This document shows, one piece after another, positions 15,896 through 25,478 of a DNA stretch of 64,000 nt (within the stretch, counting starts at the first letter, position 1; each line of letters opens with the position of its first letter). Location of the stretch: positions 4,340,001-4,404,000 of the forward strand of contig NZ_LR746496.1 in the NCBI RefSeq assembly GCF_902729405.1. Direction: 5' to 3'. The notes beneath the pieces were generated by a model. That model searched no databases. It saw only the letters and a list, made by a program, of their open reading frames with translations, and had not been told where the DNA came from. Source of the DNA: Acididesulfobacillus acetoxydans (GTDB taxonomy: Bacteria > Bacillota > Desulfitobacteriia > Desulfitobacteriales > Desulfitobacteriaceae). Both the position numbers and the translations under genes were made by a program.

Positions 15896-16384
15896 CTACT
15901 TCATATCCTTAACATCCATGGTCACCACATAAGCAGCCGGGTCGAACTCATGGATGAGCTTGGCTAATTCCGCAAACCGTCTTTTCTTGATCACCATTTT
16001 TAGCTGCGCCTTCTCTGCTCCGTTCAAGCCGTACCCTTTGGCAGTTGTGACGGCAAATCCGCGTTCCCTCAGTGTGTCCGCCAAAGTCCATTCGTCATGC
16101 TCTGTGACAACCAAGGCAAAAACGCTATCTTTCGAAAGCCTGTCGTCAATGAGCATCCCCACAAAGTTCCCGGCGGCATACCCCAAGGCATAGAAAAGAA
16201 GAACCGTCGGATGCATGACGTACTTAAACGCTTGGGAAGCCCCCAGAGTGTAGACGATGATTTCAACAAAGGCAATCGTCGAGACGACGAATTTCTTCCC
16301 CCGGATGATAGACTTAACCCGCAGAGTATCTAAGGAAACATCAACGATTCTGGCAAAGAAAATCAAAATCCCCAAAATTATCAC
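15896..16384 (-). CDS. UPF0316/DUF2179 membrane protein (YebE-like)
   Basis: Three hydrophobic helices (VIILGILIFFARIVDVSLDT, a TIAFVEIIVYTLGASQAF segment, TVLLFYALGYAAGNFVGM) are followed by a cytoplasmic DUF2179-type domain (SVFALVVTEHDEWTLADTLR; GYGLNGAEKAQLKMVIKKRR). This is the UPF0316 family, of unknown function, found across Firmicutes. I favour a GTG start at 16384 behind AAGGTGG; the frame extends to an ATG at 16462 without family similarity. No operon partner is visible. Confidence 0.85.
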   Translation of the reverse strand: MIILGILIFFARIVDVSLDTLRVKSIIRGKKFVVSTIAFVEIIVYTLGASQAFKYVMHPTVLLFYALGYAAGNFVGMLIDDRLSKDSVFALVVTEHDEWTLADTLRERGFAVTTAKGYGLNGAEKAQLKMVIKKRRFAELAKLIHEFDPAAYVVTMDVKDMK

Positions 16385-16462
16385 GGGCTGCACCACCTTC
16401 TCCTCAATATTCCATCGTATCTTGCAAACTGAGGTCGTCTGATGCACCATTTTCGAGTGCAC

Positions 16463-17171
16463 ACCGACCTAACTGGAACCCCGCCCTGCTATTTTCGTTC
16501 CCCATTGATACTGTGAAAACGCCATAGGGGTTTGAGGAGATTGTAAATGTTCACTATTTTCCTTGTCGCACTCTACAATCATGCGCTGCCGCTTTTCCTA
16601 CATTGCCCCTGCTGCCCGAAGAACGCTAATCCTTAGCCCCTGTTTTCTTCTTTCTATATTCTTGTGCTTTATCCTCTATTGTCTATTTGCTCTATATTTT
16701 GTAATGAAATTCTGGTTAAAAGAGCTCTATTCCCAATTCCCCCGCACCGGGCTCTTCGGTACTCGACTTCTGGCTACTAGCTAGGCTTTATCAGATGCGC
16801 AACCGGAGGGGTGATTCACCCTTGACCCTGTACCAAGACGTTACCGTGCTATACCTATTTTTATTCCACGCTCCCCCCGCCATTCCCTTCTACCCACGAA
16901 AAAAAACCACAAATTGCTAACTGAAAACGGGCAAAAAAATAAGCCCAGCTTATAACTACTGAGCCTCACTATTTGCACTGGGAGAACGCCCTCAAGCCTT
17001 TCCTTTACTGTGATAAGGCCATTATATCCGTCAATTTCCAGCCAAACAATCCCGTCCGCTTTCGGTCTTTCTATGATAGAGGAAACACATCCCCCCCCTA
17101 TCCAGACACACCCCGATCACCAAGATCCCCGGGTTGTGCCGGAATAGAACTGTTTCCCTCAAGAAATTGAG
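16463..17171. other. Intergenic, no gene recognised
   Basis: About 700 bases between UPF0316 and the histidine kinase gene. Short plus-strand frames (16563-16784, 16973-17170) lack motifs. TTGACCCTGTACC at about 16824 resembles half of a MerR-type operator, but no symmetric half or regulator is present. Confidence 0.35.
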
Positions 17172-18281
17172 TTAATGATTTGTAGCAAGACCAGGAAATC
17201 GGACAAAGAAAGTAGTTCCGTTGGGGTCGCTCTCTACGTCGAGCCTGGCGTTATGTCGGTCTGCGATGCCGTAACAAGTGGCAAGCCCCAGTCCTGTACC
17301 ATTTTCCTTTGTCGTAAAGAACGGTGTTCCTAGTTTGTCCAAATATTCTGTAGGGATACCAGTCCCCTCGTCCTGTACAGATAATACCACTTGTCCGTCC
17401 TCAGTATATGTACGAATCGTAAGAGTCCCCCGCTCTTCCATCGCTTCCAGCCCGTTCCGACATAAATTGAGTACCAGTTGCGAAATTTCTTTGGCGTTCA
17501 AGGGAATATCCGGCGTTTCCCCCGCTTTAAACACTATTTGTTTGTTCTGGGTGAACGTATCAGCCTCTAGTAACGGATATAAATTCCGTAAGATATCATT
17601 GATATTTTGACATTCTCTCTGTGTGGAAGTGTTTTTGGCCAGTGACAGGAACTCCGAGATAATGGCATTGGCCCGATCCAGTTCACTGATCAGGGTGCCA
17701 AACGTCGAGCGATGGGATTGGAACTCCGGCTTGGCACCCAACAACTGGAGATATCCTCGGACTGCTGTCATTGGGTTTCTGATTTCATGCCCGATACTCG
17801 CCGCCATTTGTCCGACTAAATTCAGGCGTTCGAGACGTGTCATTTCTGCGTGAATTTGGTTCATCTCAGTAATGCCATTTCTGGTCAAATCTGTAACATC
17901 CTCGATGATCGCTAGAGAACCACAGAGGTTGCCGCTTTCATCCCGTAATGGACTGGCACTCCACCGGGCAAATTTAGATTCACCATCTTCCCATACGAAT
18001 TCCAACTCGAATCTATCAATGACTTCGCCGTAGCGGGCTGCCCGTTGCATCGGTAGATCTTCTGCCGCGATGGGCTTGCCGTCATGGTATACTTTGGCAA
18101 GGAGCGGGCCAGATGCATTATTCCAAGGTTCCATACGTAAAAGTTTCGCTGCAATGGGATTATATACGATTTTCTTACCTGTAGCGATGGAAAACCCAAT
18201 GGGTAGGCTATCAAGAAACTCAGAGTCCCGCAAAATTCGCTGTAACTCGGGATTGGCCTTCAGAAAATCAAGACTGGTCAT
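17172..18281 (-). CDS. PAS-domain sensor histidine kinase (sporulation-type), 369 aa
   Basis: The protein is soluble: a PAS region (about residues 20-130, with a DESGNLCGSLAIIEDVTDL end), a dimerisation/phosphoacceptor helix with SIGHEIRNPMTAVRGYL (His165) and an ATPase domain with NLCRNGLEAM (N box), DEGTGI (G1) and GTGLGLATC (G2). It is closest in style to the KinA/KinE kinases that feed the Spo0A phosphorelay and has no adjacent response regulator. The start follows GGAAGAAGAA. A seven-codon upstream frame and a CCTCC/GGAGG hairpin precede it. It is convergent with nothing and upstream of no operon partner, so it is an orphan kinase. Confidence 0.88.
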   Translation of the reverse strand: MTSLDFLKANPELQRILRDSEFLDSLPIGFSIATGKKIVYNPIAAKLLRMEPWNNASGPLLAKVYHDGKPIAAEDLPMQRAARYGEVIDRFELEFVWEDGESKFARWSASPLRDESGNLCGSLAIIEDVTDLTRNGITEMNQIHAEMTRLERLNLVGQMAASIGHEIRNPMTAVRGYLQLLGAKPEFQSHRSTFGTLISELDRANAIISEFLSLAKNTSTQRECQNINDILRNLYPLLEADTFTQNKQIVFKAGETPDIPLNAKEISQLVLNLCRNGLEAMEERGTLTIRTYTEDGQVVLSVQDEGTGIPTEYLDKLGTPFFTTKENGTGLGLATCYGIADRHNARLDVESDPNGTTFFVRFPGLATNH

Positions 18282-18340
18282 GGCTCATTTCTTCTTCCTT
18301 AAACACATCTAACCTCCAAAACATTTTCTGGAGGTTTCTT
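18282..18340 (-). promoter_or_regulatory. Kinase leader: CCTCC/GGAGG hairpin and 7-codon upstream ORF
   Basis: In the leader, AACCTCCA and TGGAGGTT (18336-18329 and 18318-18311 in transcript order) can pair over a 10 base loop, masking a GGAGG site. That site would start a tiny frame, MCLRKKK-stop, whose TGA ends three bases before the kinase ATG. This may couple kinase translation to leader folding; it could also be chance. Confidence 0.3.
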
Positions 18341-18757
18341 AAACGTTCAATATGATATACCGGGCCCTCCCACTACGTTAACTCAGCTTTTCGACATTCT
18401 CCCCCATATTCCTGCCAATAACCCAAAAAAATCGGGACCTTCGCACCATTCCTCACGGGGACCCGTCCCACGCAAGCGGCGGGTTCTTAAACTTAGCATG
18501 GGGCGAGGGGCAAGGTAATCAACAACTTAAAAATCCTCCATCAGCATCTTATAAGTGCAGCGGGACTCGCAGTTAGAACTACTACTCTCACACTGGAATC
18601 CAACTATTTCTCCCATTTCTCTGCTGCCTTCAGATCTTTGCCGATAAATCGTCACAGCAACCACGGGATACGGCTCATAAGATGTATTCCTCTGGGGTAA
18701 AGCCCCATCCCGCTGGTTTAGGGTAGCATCTGGTCAATGGCCCCTATCAACATCTCT
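18341..18757. other. Intergenic, no gene recognised
   Basis: About 420 bases between the kinase promoter and the gerABC tail. No gene or RNA motif was recognised. Confidence 0.35.
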
Positions 18758-18973
18758 TTACTTTAGTAATTCTGTGAGGGGTTTAAGCAAAGCCTCGATA
18801 CCTTTACCGGGATTAGGCACATCTATCCCTAAAACTTCTAAAATGCTTAATGATGCACCGAGAGACATGTATACCGAAAAGACTACCAGTTCCCGCCACA
18901 TCTTCTTTTTAACCAGGCCCAGAACTTCGAATAGAATAATGCCGCTAAACAATGCGAGCAATAAGACGATCAT
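18758..18973 (-). CDS. Small membrane protein of the ger operon, 71 aa
   Basis: Two hydrophobic helices (MIVLLLALFSGIILFEVLGL and ELVVFSVYMSLGASLSILEV) and a short tail (PNPGKGIEALLKPLTELLK). Small two-helix proteins often follow gerABC in Clostridia and are thought to belong to the germinant receptor (GerD/fourth-subunit-like), though I cannot assign it to a named family. It starts 37 bases after the GerC stop on the same strand. Confidence 0.65.
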   Translation of the reverse strand: MIVLLLALFSGIILFEVLGLVKKKMWRELVVFSVYMSLGASLSILEVLGIDVPNPGKGIEALLKPLTELLK

Positions 18974-19010
18974 GTTTTTTCCTCCCTGAAGTTTTGCTTT
19001 TTAGCTCTAA

Positions 19011-20204
19011 TTATTGTCCGACAGCGTTAACTCCTTTGCCTAAAAGGCCAATGTCACGTACGTGTGCTTCTACCGAAATCTTTACCTTTGCCTGGGTGAA
19101 CTTCTCGTCCCAGCGGTCTTTTAACCCCCGCCAGTCCACTTTGTAACTCCGGTGAAAGGCATTGCCAAAACCAAAAATGTCCACACCGTACTCCCGCTGG
19201 GCTTTCTCCAAAACCGCGGTCGTTCTCTTTTTGACTTCAGCAGCCATTTCCTCTTCAAGGGCTTTAATTTTATCCGTCTTAGTCAGGTCCTCGTGGCTTT
19301 GTTCGTCTAAAACATCACCCTCAACCTTTAGGTTAACCTTAAAAAACAGATTTTTCCCGTCGTATTCCGGAATAACCTCCGTACTTCCCTGTCGAATCTG
19401 AATAGATATCATTTTGTCGGGTTCGGCGGGGCTGGGCACCGTGATTGTCCCTTTCATTGTCTCACCTTTCAACCAGAGTAATCCCATGGTTTCGTTGGCA
19501 TTCAACCAGCCGATCAGCTTGTCTCCCTTAAAAACCGCGACTCCGGAAAACACTGCCTGATTATCCGCCGGGGAATTTCCCTTGTCCGCTCCGGGAGTAC
19601 TCCCTGTTTGTTGAATGCTAACCCAGGAGGCTACCGGCTCTACACCCTTATTCTCCAGCATCTCGGCAAATTCCCAGAGTGGAACGGAATAACCGGAATT
19701 CCTCCTGGATAAAACTTCGACAGCCTGAACCGATGTGTTGGCCAAAACCGAAGAGGTTTCCAGGAAGTCTTTAGCCTTCCCTTTCGTTACTATTATTGAC
19801 ATGCTCTCCCGAGTCTGCCCTTCGCGCAGAAAGAAATCGGTTACCGGACATATTCCCTTTCTCGCCATCTGGTCGCCAATGACCAGAATATTACAATTCC
19901 CCCAGTAAATTTTGCGTGGAACCTTTTTTGCTAGGTATCCTTCGGCCTCATCAATCGTTTTACCCTCTGCAGAGATGACCCAGCTTGCTGCTTCCTTTCC
20001 TTTTCCCCCGCCACCTTCACCACCGGCAAATGCCTTAGGAATAGCAATTTGTAAGGTCAACTGAATTTGTCCTGAGGTTGTAAGGTCAACGCCTGCGCCG
20101 AGGACAATGGCCAATTCATTTAGCTCCGTCCGGCTCCAGCAACCTTCGAGGAAGCTAATAAGTATTAGCAGTAAAAGAAGAAAGGTGGCAATCCGTTTTT
20201 TCAA
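19011..20204 (-). CDS. gerAC: Ger(x)C spore germination lipoprotein, 397 aa
   Basis: Begins with a lipoprotein signal (lysine-rich start, LLLLLILISF core, lipobox LEGC with Cys22), then WSRTELNELAIVLGAG, the usual GerAC opening. The long C-terminal domain ends in the RSYKVDWRGLKDRWDEKF region. GerAC is the outer-face lipoprotein subunit of the germinant receptor in the spore inner membrane. The start codon overlaps the end of the gerAB gene by four bases, so the genes are translated together. Length is normal. Confidence 0.93.
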   Translation of the reverse strand: MKKRIATFLLLLLILISFLEGCWSRTELNELAIVLGAGVDLTTSGQIQLTLQIAIPKAFAGGEGGGGKGKEAASWVISAEGKTIDEAEGYLAKKVPRKIYWGNCNILVIGDQMARKGICPVTDFFLREGQTRESMSIIVTKGKAKDFLETSSVLANTSVQAVEVLSRRNSGYSVPLWEFAEMLENKGVEPVASWVSIQQTGSTPGADKGNSPADNQAVFSGVAVFKGDKLIGWLNANETMGLLWLKGETMKGTITVPSPAEPDKMISIQIRQGSTEVIPEYDGKNLFFKVNLKVEGDVLDEQSHEDLTKTDKIKALEEEMAAEVKKRTTAVLEKAQREYGVDIFGFGNAFHRSYKVDWRGLKDRWDEKFTQAKVKISVEAHVRDIGLLGKGVNAVGQ

Positions 20205-21298
20205 CCTTTTTTTCCTCCCTTTCCCCTAATGAGTGCTATACTCAGCAAGGCCAACGGAATCCCAACTTCTAAGACTAGCAAATCAAAGGGCACCCATGCC
20301 TCAGCAAAATAATCTAGCAAGTCTACAATATTATTGCCGTAAAGCAGATAGGAGAGCGCCACTAAAATTACTCCGAGCGGAACCACCAAAGATCTGTAAT
20401 CTTTAAGTCCCAGCCACTGGGCACTGCCTAAAACAGCTGCATAGTAGAATACCCCAAGTTTGACGAAACCTCCGATGAGCCAGAGCACCAAAATAACGGA
20501 TTCGAGCCGTTCTACAATATGGGCAATCGAGACGACTCTCACCGCATTATAGATTGGATAAAGCCAGTCGGCCGTTAGATGGGGAGCGAAAATAAGCAAA
20601 GCCTCCAAGACACTGGCGGTTAAAAGAAAGCCATTGGTCAGAGTAGCAAGCACAACTACCCGGTACGCTTCTTTAGGCTTATTCAGATAGGGAATAATGA
20701 CCCCGATCGTGACAATCTCCGCAAGCCACATGGTGGGTGTAACTGCACCTTTCAACACAGAAGACATGTTAGTATCAAAAAGCGGCAGCAGTCTGGTCAG
20801 TTTCATATCTTTGGTCGATAACAGAAATACGATGACCAACAGACCTGTTACAGGGATAAACAGTTGGTTGAACCGGCTTAGAACTTCCAAACCGTTATAA
20901 ACGGCATAGGCTGACACGACAACTATGATGATTGAAAAAACGATCATGGGGGTGTCAGGCATGCTAACCGTGACCAAAAAAAAACTGAACTCCCTGATAG
21001 TAGCAGAACCCAGTTGCAGATACCACCACACATACAAGCCAATTACAATTTTCCCTGATACCTTGCCTAGAATTTCTTCGGGGTAAACAAAGAGAGTTTT
21101 CTCCGGGAAACGTAGGCTCAGGTTCACTATCAGCACAGCGATTGCCATTGCTACCAGAGTGGCGATTACTAGCGAGATCCAGGCATCCTGCTTAGCAAAC
21201 TTTACTGCAACATCAGGTACAGTGAGAATAGCAGTTGGTAGCACCGTGCTTAGCATCAGTAGGAAAGCCTGGTTGCTGTCAATTTTACCCTGTTCCAA
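20201..21298 (-). CDS. gerAB: GerAB/ArcD/ProY-family germination permease-like subunit, 365 aa
   Basis: About ten transmembrane helices of the APC-superfamily Spore_permease type, opening SNQAFLLMLSTVLPTAIL and including WLAEIVTIGVIIPYLNKPKE. In germinant receptors this subunit binds the small-molecule germinant and passes the signal to GerAA. It lies between gerAA (16 bases upstream) and gerAC (overlapping). The germinant cannot be predicted. Confidence 0.93.
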   Translation of the reverse strand: MEQGKIDSNQAFLLMLSTVLPTAILTVPDVAVKFAKQDAWISLVIATLVAMAIAVLIVNLSLRFPEKTLFVYPEEILGKVSGKIVIGLYVWWYLQLGSATIREFSFFLVTVSMPDTPMIVFSIIIVVVSAYAVYNGLEVLSRFNQLFIPVTGLLVIVFLLSTKDMKLTRLLPLFDTNMSSVLKGAVTPTMWLAEIVTIGVIIPYLNKPKEAYRVVVLATLTNGFLLTASVLEALLIFAPHLTADWLYPIYNAVRVVSIAHIVERLESVILVLWLIGGFVKLGVFYYAAVLGSAQWLGLKDYRSLVVPLGVILVALSYLLYGNNIVDLLDYFAEAWVPFDLLVLEVGIPLALLSIALIRGKGGKKG

Positions 21299-21314
21299 TA
21301 TTACACCCCCTCGA

Positions 21315-22949
21315 TTAGGGCCCGGTCTCAGGTGGGGTTGGTTTTAAATCCTGTGCCTGCTTTTTCTGTCCCTGCCTTACCGCCAGCCGGGGGCGAGAAA
21401 ACATAGCCCACCAAGGTGCCCGAAAGAAAGTGTCCTTTAAATCTACGGCTGTTGTGGGAACCAAAGGGGATAGGTAAGGAACCCCAAAAGAACGTAGGGT
21501 ACACAAATGGATACCAATCATCGCCACTCCTGTAATTAACCCGACTAGGCCCAAGGTACCCGACAAGATAATTAAAATAAAACGGAGCAGGCGAAAAGTG
21601 ATACTGGTGCTGTAAGCAACAACAAAAGAACTTATCCCCGTTAAAGCGACCACAATGACGGTGGCGGGGGCAACCATACCAGCCTGTACTGCGGCTTCCC
21701 CAACCACAAGGGCACCCACGATACTGACCGCCTGGCCGATGGGTCGCGGCAGACGGATCCCTGCCTCCCGTAAGACTTCAAAGGCAAATTCCATAGCCAA
21801 TACTTCGATAAGAACAGGGTAAGGAACTGCTTCGCGTTGTGCAGCAATACTCAGTAAAAGCGTCGTCGGGAGTAGCTCATGGTTAAAACTAACCAGGCTT
21901 ATATACAGTCCAGGTAAAACAAGTGAGGTAACCATGGCCAAAAACCGGACCAGTCGTATAGCTGAAGTGAACAGAAAACGTTCGTAATAGTCCTCAGAAG
22001 CTTGGAGACTTTCGAAGAACAACATGGGTACGGTTAGGACAAAGGGTGTACCATCCACCAGGATAACCGCTCGGCCCTCCAAGAGCATCGCCGCTGCCCG
22101 ATCCGGCTTCTCGGTGTGGTTCACCGTCGGGAAAGGGCTCCAGGGGCCATCCTCGATCAGTTCTTCGATATAGCCGGACTCCAGGATGGCATCAATCTTG
22201 ATTCTTTCCAGGCGGCTTTTCACTTCTGTCACCAGTTTGTCATTGACAATGCCCTCGACATAGATGATGGCCACATCCGTTCCACTAACCTCTCCCAGCC
22301 TCAAGGTCTCAATTTTTAGGTTGGGGCTTTTTATTTTCCTCCGGATAAGCGATGTGTTGACCCCTAAAGACTCGACGAAAGCCTCCCGCGGCCCTCGAAC
22401 CGTGGGTTCAGCTTCCGGCTCGGAAATAGCCCGCGCTTCAAAACCCCTGGCTCCGTTGATGATAGCGGTAGCATGACCGTCCACCAGCAATACGGTATCT
22501 CCGGAGAGAATAGCAAGGATGAGATCCTGAAGCCTGTTGCTTTCCTTGACTTGGTGAATGCACAGACCCCTTTGTTTAATGAATTCGAGGGCCTGTGCTT
22601 TGGTGAGCTCTAGACCGGGTACAACCTGCGGGACTTCCAGAGCCAGTGCCCTCATAATTTGCTCACTAATTTGGGCTTTATCGACCAGACCGTCCGTATA
22701 GATTAGGGCTAGCCGGATCGCCTCATTCTGGGCAAAAATAAATTCCCGGTAAATTACGTCACTGCATTTATTCAGAATGGCCTTAATTTGCCGGAGGTTC
22801 GCTTCCAGGTCTTGGCCCAAAACCTCATCTTTCCAGGCTGCACCTGAAAGTCCGGCATTTTCTGTTTGGTTCACTGGGGGCTTATCCTGTTCCTGCTTTT
22901 GCCCTAGTAACTTCGGTTTAAGTTTTAGAGGTTTAATAAACTTTGTCAT
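21315..22949 (-). CDS. gerAA: GerAA-family spore germination protein, 544 aa
   Basis: A soluble N-terminal domain (about residues 50-290) is followed by membrane helices; typical sequences are YVEGIVNDKLVTEVKSRLE, a LLEGRAVILVDGTPFVLTVP segment and the REAGIRLPRPIGQAVSIVGA motif. GerAA forms the oligomeric ion channel of the receptor that releases cations at the onset of germination. The ATG follows AAGGAG. It is the first gene of the gerAA-gerAB-gerAC-small protein unit. Presence of a complete set argues that the host makes endospores. Confidence 0.93.
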   Translation of the reverse strand: MTKFIKPLKLKPKLLGQKQEQDKPPVNQTENAGLSGAAWKDEVLGQDLEANLRQIKAILNKCSDVIYREFIFAQNEAIRLALIYTDGLVDKAQISEQIMRALALEVPQVVPGLELTKAQALEFIKQRGLCIHQVKESNRLQDLILAILSGDTVLLVDGHATAIINGARGFEARAISEPEAEPTVRGPREAFVESLGVNTSLIRRKIKSPNLKIETLRLGEVSGTDVAIIYVEGIVNDKLVTEVKSRLERIKIDAILESGYIEELIEDGPWSPFPTVNHTEKPDRAAAMLLEGRAVILVDGTPFVLTVPMLFFESLQASEDYYERFLFTSAIRLVRFLAMVTSLVLPGLYISLVSFNHELLPTTLLLSIAAQREAVPYPVLIEVLAMEFAFEVLREAGIRLPRPIGQAVSIVGALVVGEAAVQAGMVAPATVIVVALTGISSFVVAYSTSITFRLLRFILIILSGTLGLVGLITGVAMIGIHLCTLRSFGVPYLSPLVPTTAVDLKDTFFRAPWWAMFSRPRLAVRQGQKKQAQDLKPTPPETGP

Positions 22950-23444
22950 CTACCGGCTCCTTCTTAAAACAAGGAAATAAGGTATATTGTTTACCATTAT
23001 TGTCGTATTTATCCACCTAAAGAGGCAACTGCCTTTAAAAGGAGATTAATTCCCCTAACTCAATCCGGATACCAGCGTGTATTTCAGGATACACTTCATT
23101 ATAATGAATGTGAATAATAAATCTGATTTTGAGTAAACTAACCCGCAGAAGAAAATGGCCCTTACGCTTATTACTAGAAGGGTGGAGCATGTTCAATGAC
23201 TTTGATTATGAGTCTACTGCATATGCTTAAAAAAATAAGCAAGATGCAGGATTCAATTACTACAGGACTTCTGGGAGGTTTATTAGGTACGATTTTTATG
23301 GATACATCTAACTTGTTGATTTATAAGGCTGGAAAGACGGAAACATTATATGGGCATATAGCTGGGGGATTATGGGTAGCTCCGTTCAGAACAAAACAAA
23401 AGAAAAATTTTGTCTTAGGTGAGTTAACGCATTTTGGAATTGGC

Positions 23445-24944
23445 GAGGACGTATGAAGTTTTGTGTAAATGGTTAGAACTACCAATAAGGAGTTGATCAT
23501 TTATGCAAGATGTTAAAGACCGGTTAGCCCGTGAAGTCGCCAAGGACTGTAAGACCGTCGAAGACGTCCACAACACGCTCAAAGACCTCTTCAGACGCAC
23601 CCTGCAGGAGATTCTGGAAACCGAGATGAGCGACCATCTTGGTTATGAAAAACATAGTGTTGAGGGCAACAATTCAGGCAACAGCCGCAATGGATATTCG
23701 AGAAAGACCATTCAAACACGTATGGGTGAAACAGAACTGGCGATTCCCCGGGATCGCAACGGCGAGTTTGAACCACACATCATCAAGAAGTACGAGAAAA
23801 ACGCCAGTGAACTCGAACAACAGATTATCGCGATGTATGCCAAAGGCATGTCGACCCGGGATATTGAAGCCCATATGCGCGATATCTACGGCATTGATGT
23901 CTCAGCCGAGTTGGTCAGTAAAATCACGGACAAGGTCATGCCACTCGTCACAGAATGGCAATGCAGACCCCTTGAGCGTATCTATCCCATCGTCTTTCTG
24001 GACGCGATTCACTTCAAGGTTCGCAAAGATAATCGGATTGTCACCAAAGCCGCTTACTCTGTTTTGGGTCTGGATGTACAAGGCCGTAAAGATATTCTCG
24101 GAATCTGGATTGGCGAAAGTGAAAGTGCCAGCTTCTGGCTCAGTGTCTGCAACGACTTAAAGAATCGGGGCGTAGAAGACATCCTAATTGCCAGCAAAGA
24201 CGGGCTGACAGGCTTCTCAGAGGCCATAAACAGCGTTTTTCCCCGAACATCGATTCAACTGTGCGTGATTCATCAGATTCGCAACTCCATGAAGTATATT
24301 TCCTTCAAAGATCGAAAGCCGGTGATGGCTGACTTAAAACAGGTTTACCAAGCGGCGACTTTGGATGAAGCCGAATTTGCTTTCGAAATGTTCAAAGAAA
24401 AATGGGGTAAGAAATTTCCATTGGTAATTCGTTCCTGGGAAAACAACTGGCTGGAGCTCACCACTTACTTTGCTTTCCCCCGAGAAATCCGCCGGTTGAT
24501 TTATACAACCAATACAGTGGAAGCCTATCACCGACAACTGCGGAAAATCACGAAAACGAAAACGGCTTTTCCCACGGATGATGCCCTACGAAAAATCGTT
24601 TACCTGGCAACCATGGAAATCACGAAGAAATGGACTATGCCCGTTCAAAATTGGGCAGAATGTATCTCACAGTTTGCGATACAATATGGGGACCGGCTCA
24701 GCGGTGCGCTCTAGTCAGGGGCTTCGCCCCTGGAGTTTATCGCCTTGGTTCTGCCCGTAAGGAAATGGAGTTGGAAAGGGAACCCTATAAAGCCAGTTCC
24801 CATTTCCTCCGGCAGAAACCAGTTGGGCGCTCAGGTTGCTCTCCAGCAGAGCCCTACCCTCCCAGATTGGCAAGAGCCAGCTATATTCTAACCCAAAAAT
24901 CGTTTGGGTAGAAATACCATTTACACAAAATAATTTACATTCCC
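23445..24944 (+). mobile_element. IS256-family insertion sequence, copy 1
   Basis: The 1500 bp unit carries imperfect terminal repeats (TTTTGTGTAAATGG inside the left end; CCATTTACACAAAA inside the right). It is flanked by a perfect 8 bp target duplication GAATTGGC (23437-23444 and 24945-24952). A hairpin (CAGGGGCTTCGCCCCTG) just after the transposase gene may serve as its terminator. Confidence 0.92.
23503..24714 (+). CDS. IS256-family (Mutator-like) transposase, 403 aa, copy 1
   Basis: A complete transposase with the expected order: helical N terminus (MQDVKDRLAREVAKD), YAKGMSTRDIEAHMRDIYG, the first acidic residue in VFLDAIHFKVR, the second in ASKDGLTGFSEAI and the glutamate in TTNTVEAYHRQLRK. 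The protein appears identical to copy 2 at 31139-32350, so both are recent. Ribosome binding site AAGGAG lies before the ATG. Confidence 0.95.
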   Translation: MQDVKDRLAREVAKDCKTVEDVHNTLKDLFRRTLQEILETEMSDHLGYEKHSVEGNNSGNSRNGYSRKTIQTRMGETELAIPRDRNGEFEPHIIKKYEKNASELEQQIIAMYAKGMSTRDIEAHMRDIYGIDVSAELVSKITDKVMPLVTEWQCRPLERIYPIVFLDAIHFKVRKDNRIVTKAAYSVLGLDVQGRKDILGIWIGESESASFWLSVCNDLKNRGVEDILIASKDGLTGFSEAINSVFPRTSIQLCVIHQIRNSMKYISFKDRKPVMADLKQVYQAATLDEAEFAFEMFKEKWGKKFPLVIRSWENNWLELTTYFAFPREIRRLIYTTNTVEAYHRQLRKITKTKTAFPTDDALRKIVYLATMEITKKWTMPVQNWAECISQFAIQYGDRLSGAL

Positions 24945-25208
24945 GAATTGGCTCATTGTGGGGAGTTCTACTAATTCTGCTTTTAAAGAGAACTGGCAAA
25001 GACCATTACCTTATCAAAGGTTTATTTCTTTCCATGTTATCACTGGGTACACTTATTAGTGGACAAAAAGTTGGTTTACTAAAGAAATTACGCTTAACCA
25101 AGACACTCTATTCGGCCGTGTGGAATCATATCGTTTACGGTTTAACGTCTGCTCAGGCCATCGTTTGGTTAGCTGATTCAGCGATGTTTAAATCGAATAA
25201 GGCTAGTA

Positions 25209-25466
25209 CTCGGCTTCAATAGTTTTTCGTAGATTTAGGCATCCGTTAAAAAACGGATGCCTTTATTTATGCGGGTTTCAGGGCTTATCCACAGGAAAAA
25301 CAGCGAAAATGCGTAGACATACGATTCTGTGGATAAGTTGTGGGGAGTGTATGTCTGACGTATGGTAAACTGCAGGCAATGTACATACGTGTAACGTCTC
25401 GCAAGAACAAAGATAATAGTGTGGTTAAGTACGTTCAGTTGGCTCATAACGTTCGTAATCCGAAAA
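25209..25466 (+). mobile_element. IS1634-family left-end fragment
   Basis: From CTCGGCTTCAATAGTTTTTC the sequence follows the left end of the element at 4569, including the GGCATCC hairpin, both TTATCCACA boxes (25285-25293 and the inverted one near 25329) and the first ~28 codons of the transposase (MYIRVTSRKNKD). It breaks off at about 25466 against the 3' end of the DMT gene. Confidence 0.85.
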
Positions 25467-25478
25467 CCTTTACGTTTT

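Larger units (their letters stand above)
23196..25222 (+). pseudogene. Hypothetical membrane protein split by IS256
   Basis: Codons at 23196-23444 (ISKMQDSITTGLLGGLLGTI, then ELTHFGIG) continue exactly in frame at 24953 (SLWGVLLILLLKRTGKD, and VWNHIVYGLTSAQAIVWLAD) once the IS and one copy of its 8 bp duplication are removed. The joined product would have ~172 residues and about four helices. It resembles small membrane proteins of unknown function in Firmicutes. Its last codons and stop (25220-25222) already lie in an IS1634-family end, so the C terminus was trimmed by a second insertion. Confidence 0.75.

Noticed and set aside
16800-16860. MerR-type promoter/operator near TTGACCCTGTACC
   Set aside because: The second half site is missing, the spacing to the nearest -10-like sequence is about 22 bases, and no MerR gene lies near.
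22950-23195. Sigma-G promoter of gerAA
   Set aside because: A GGATAA...CAATATA pair exists upstream but matches the consensus too poorly to call.
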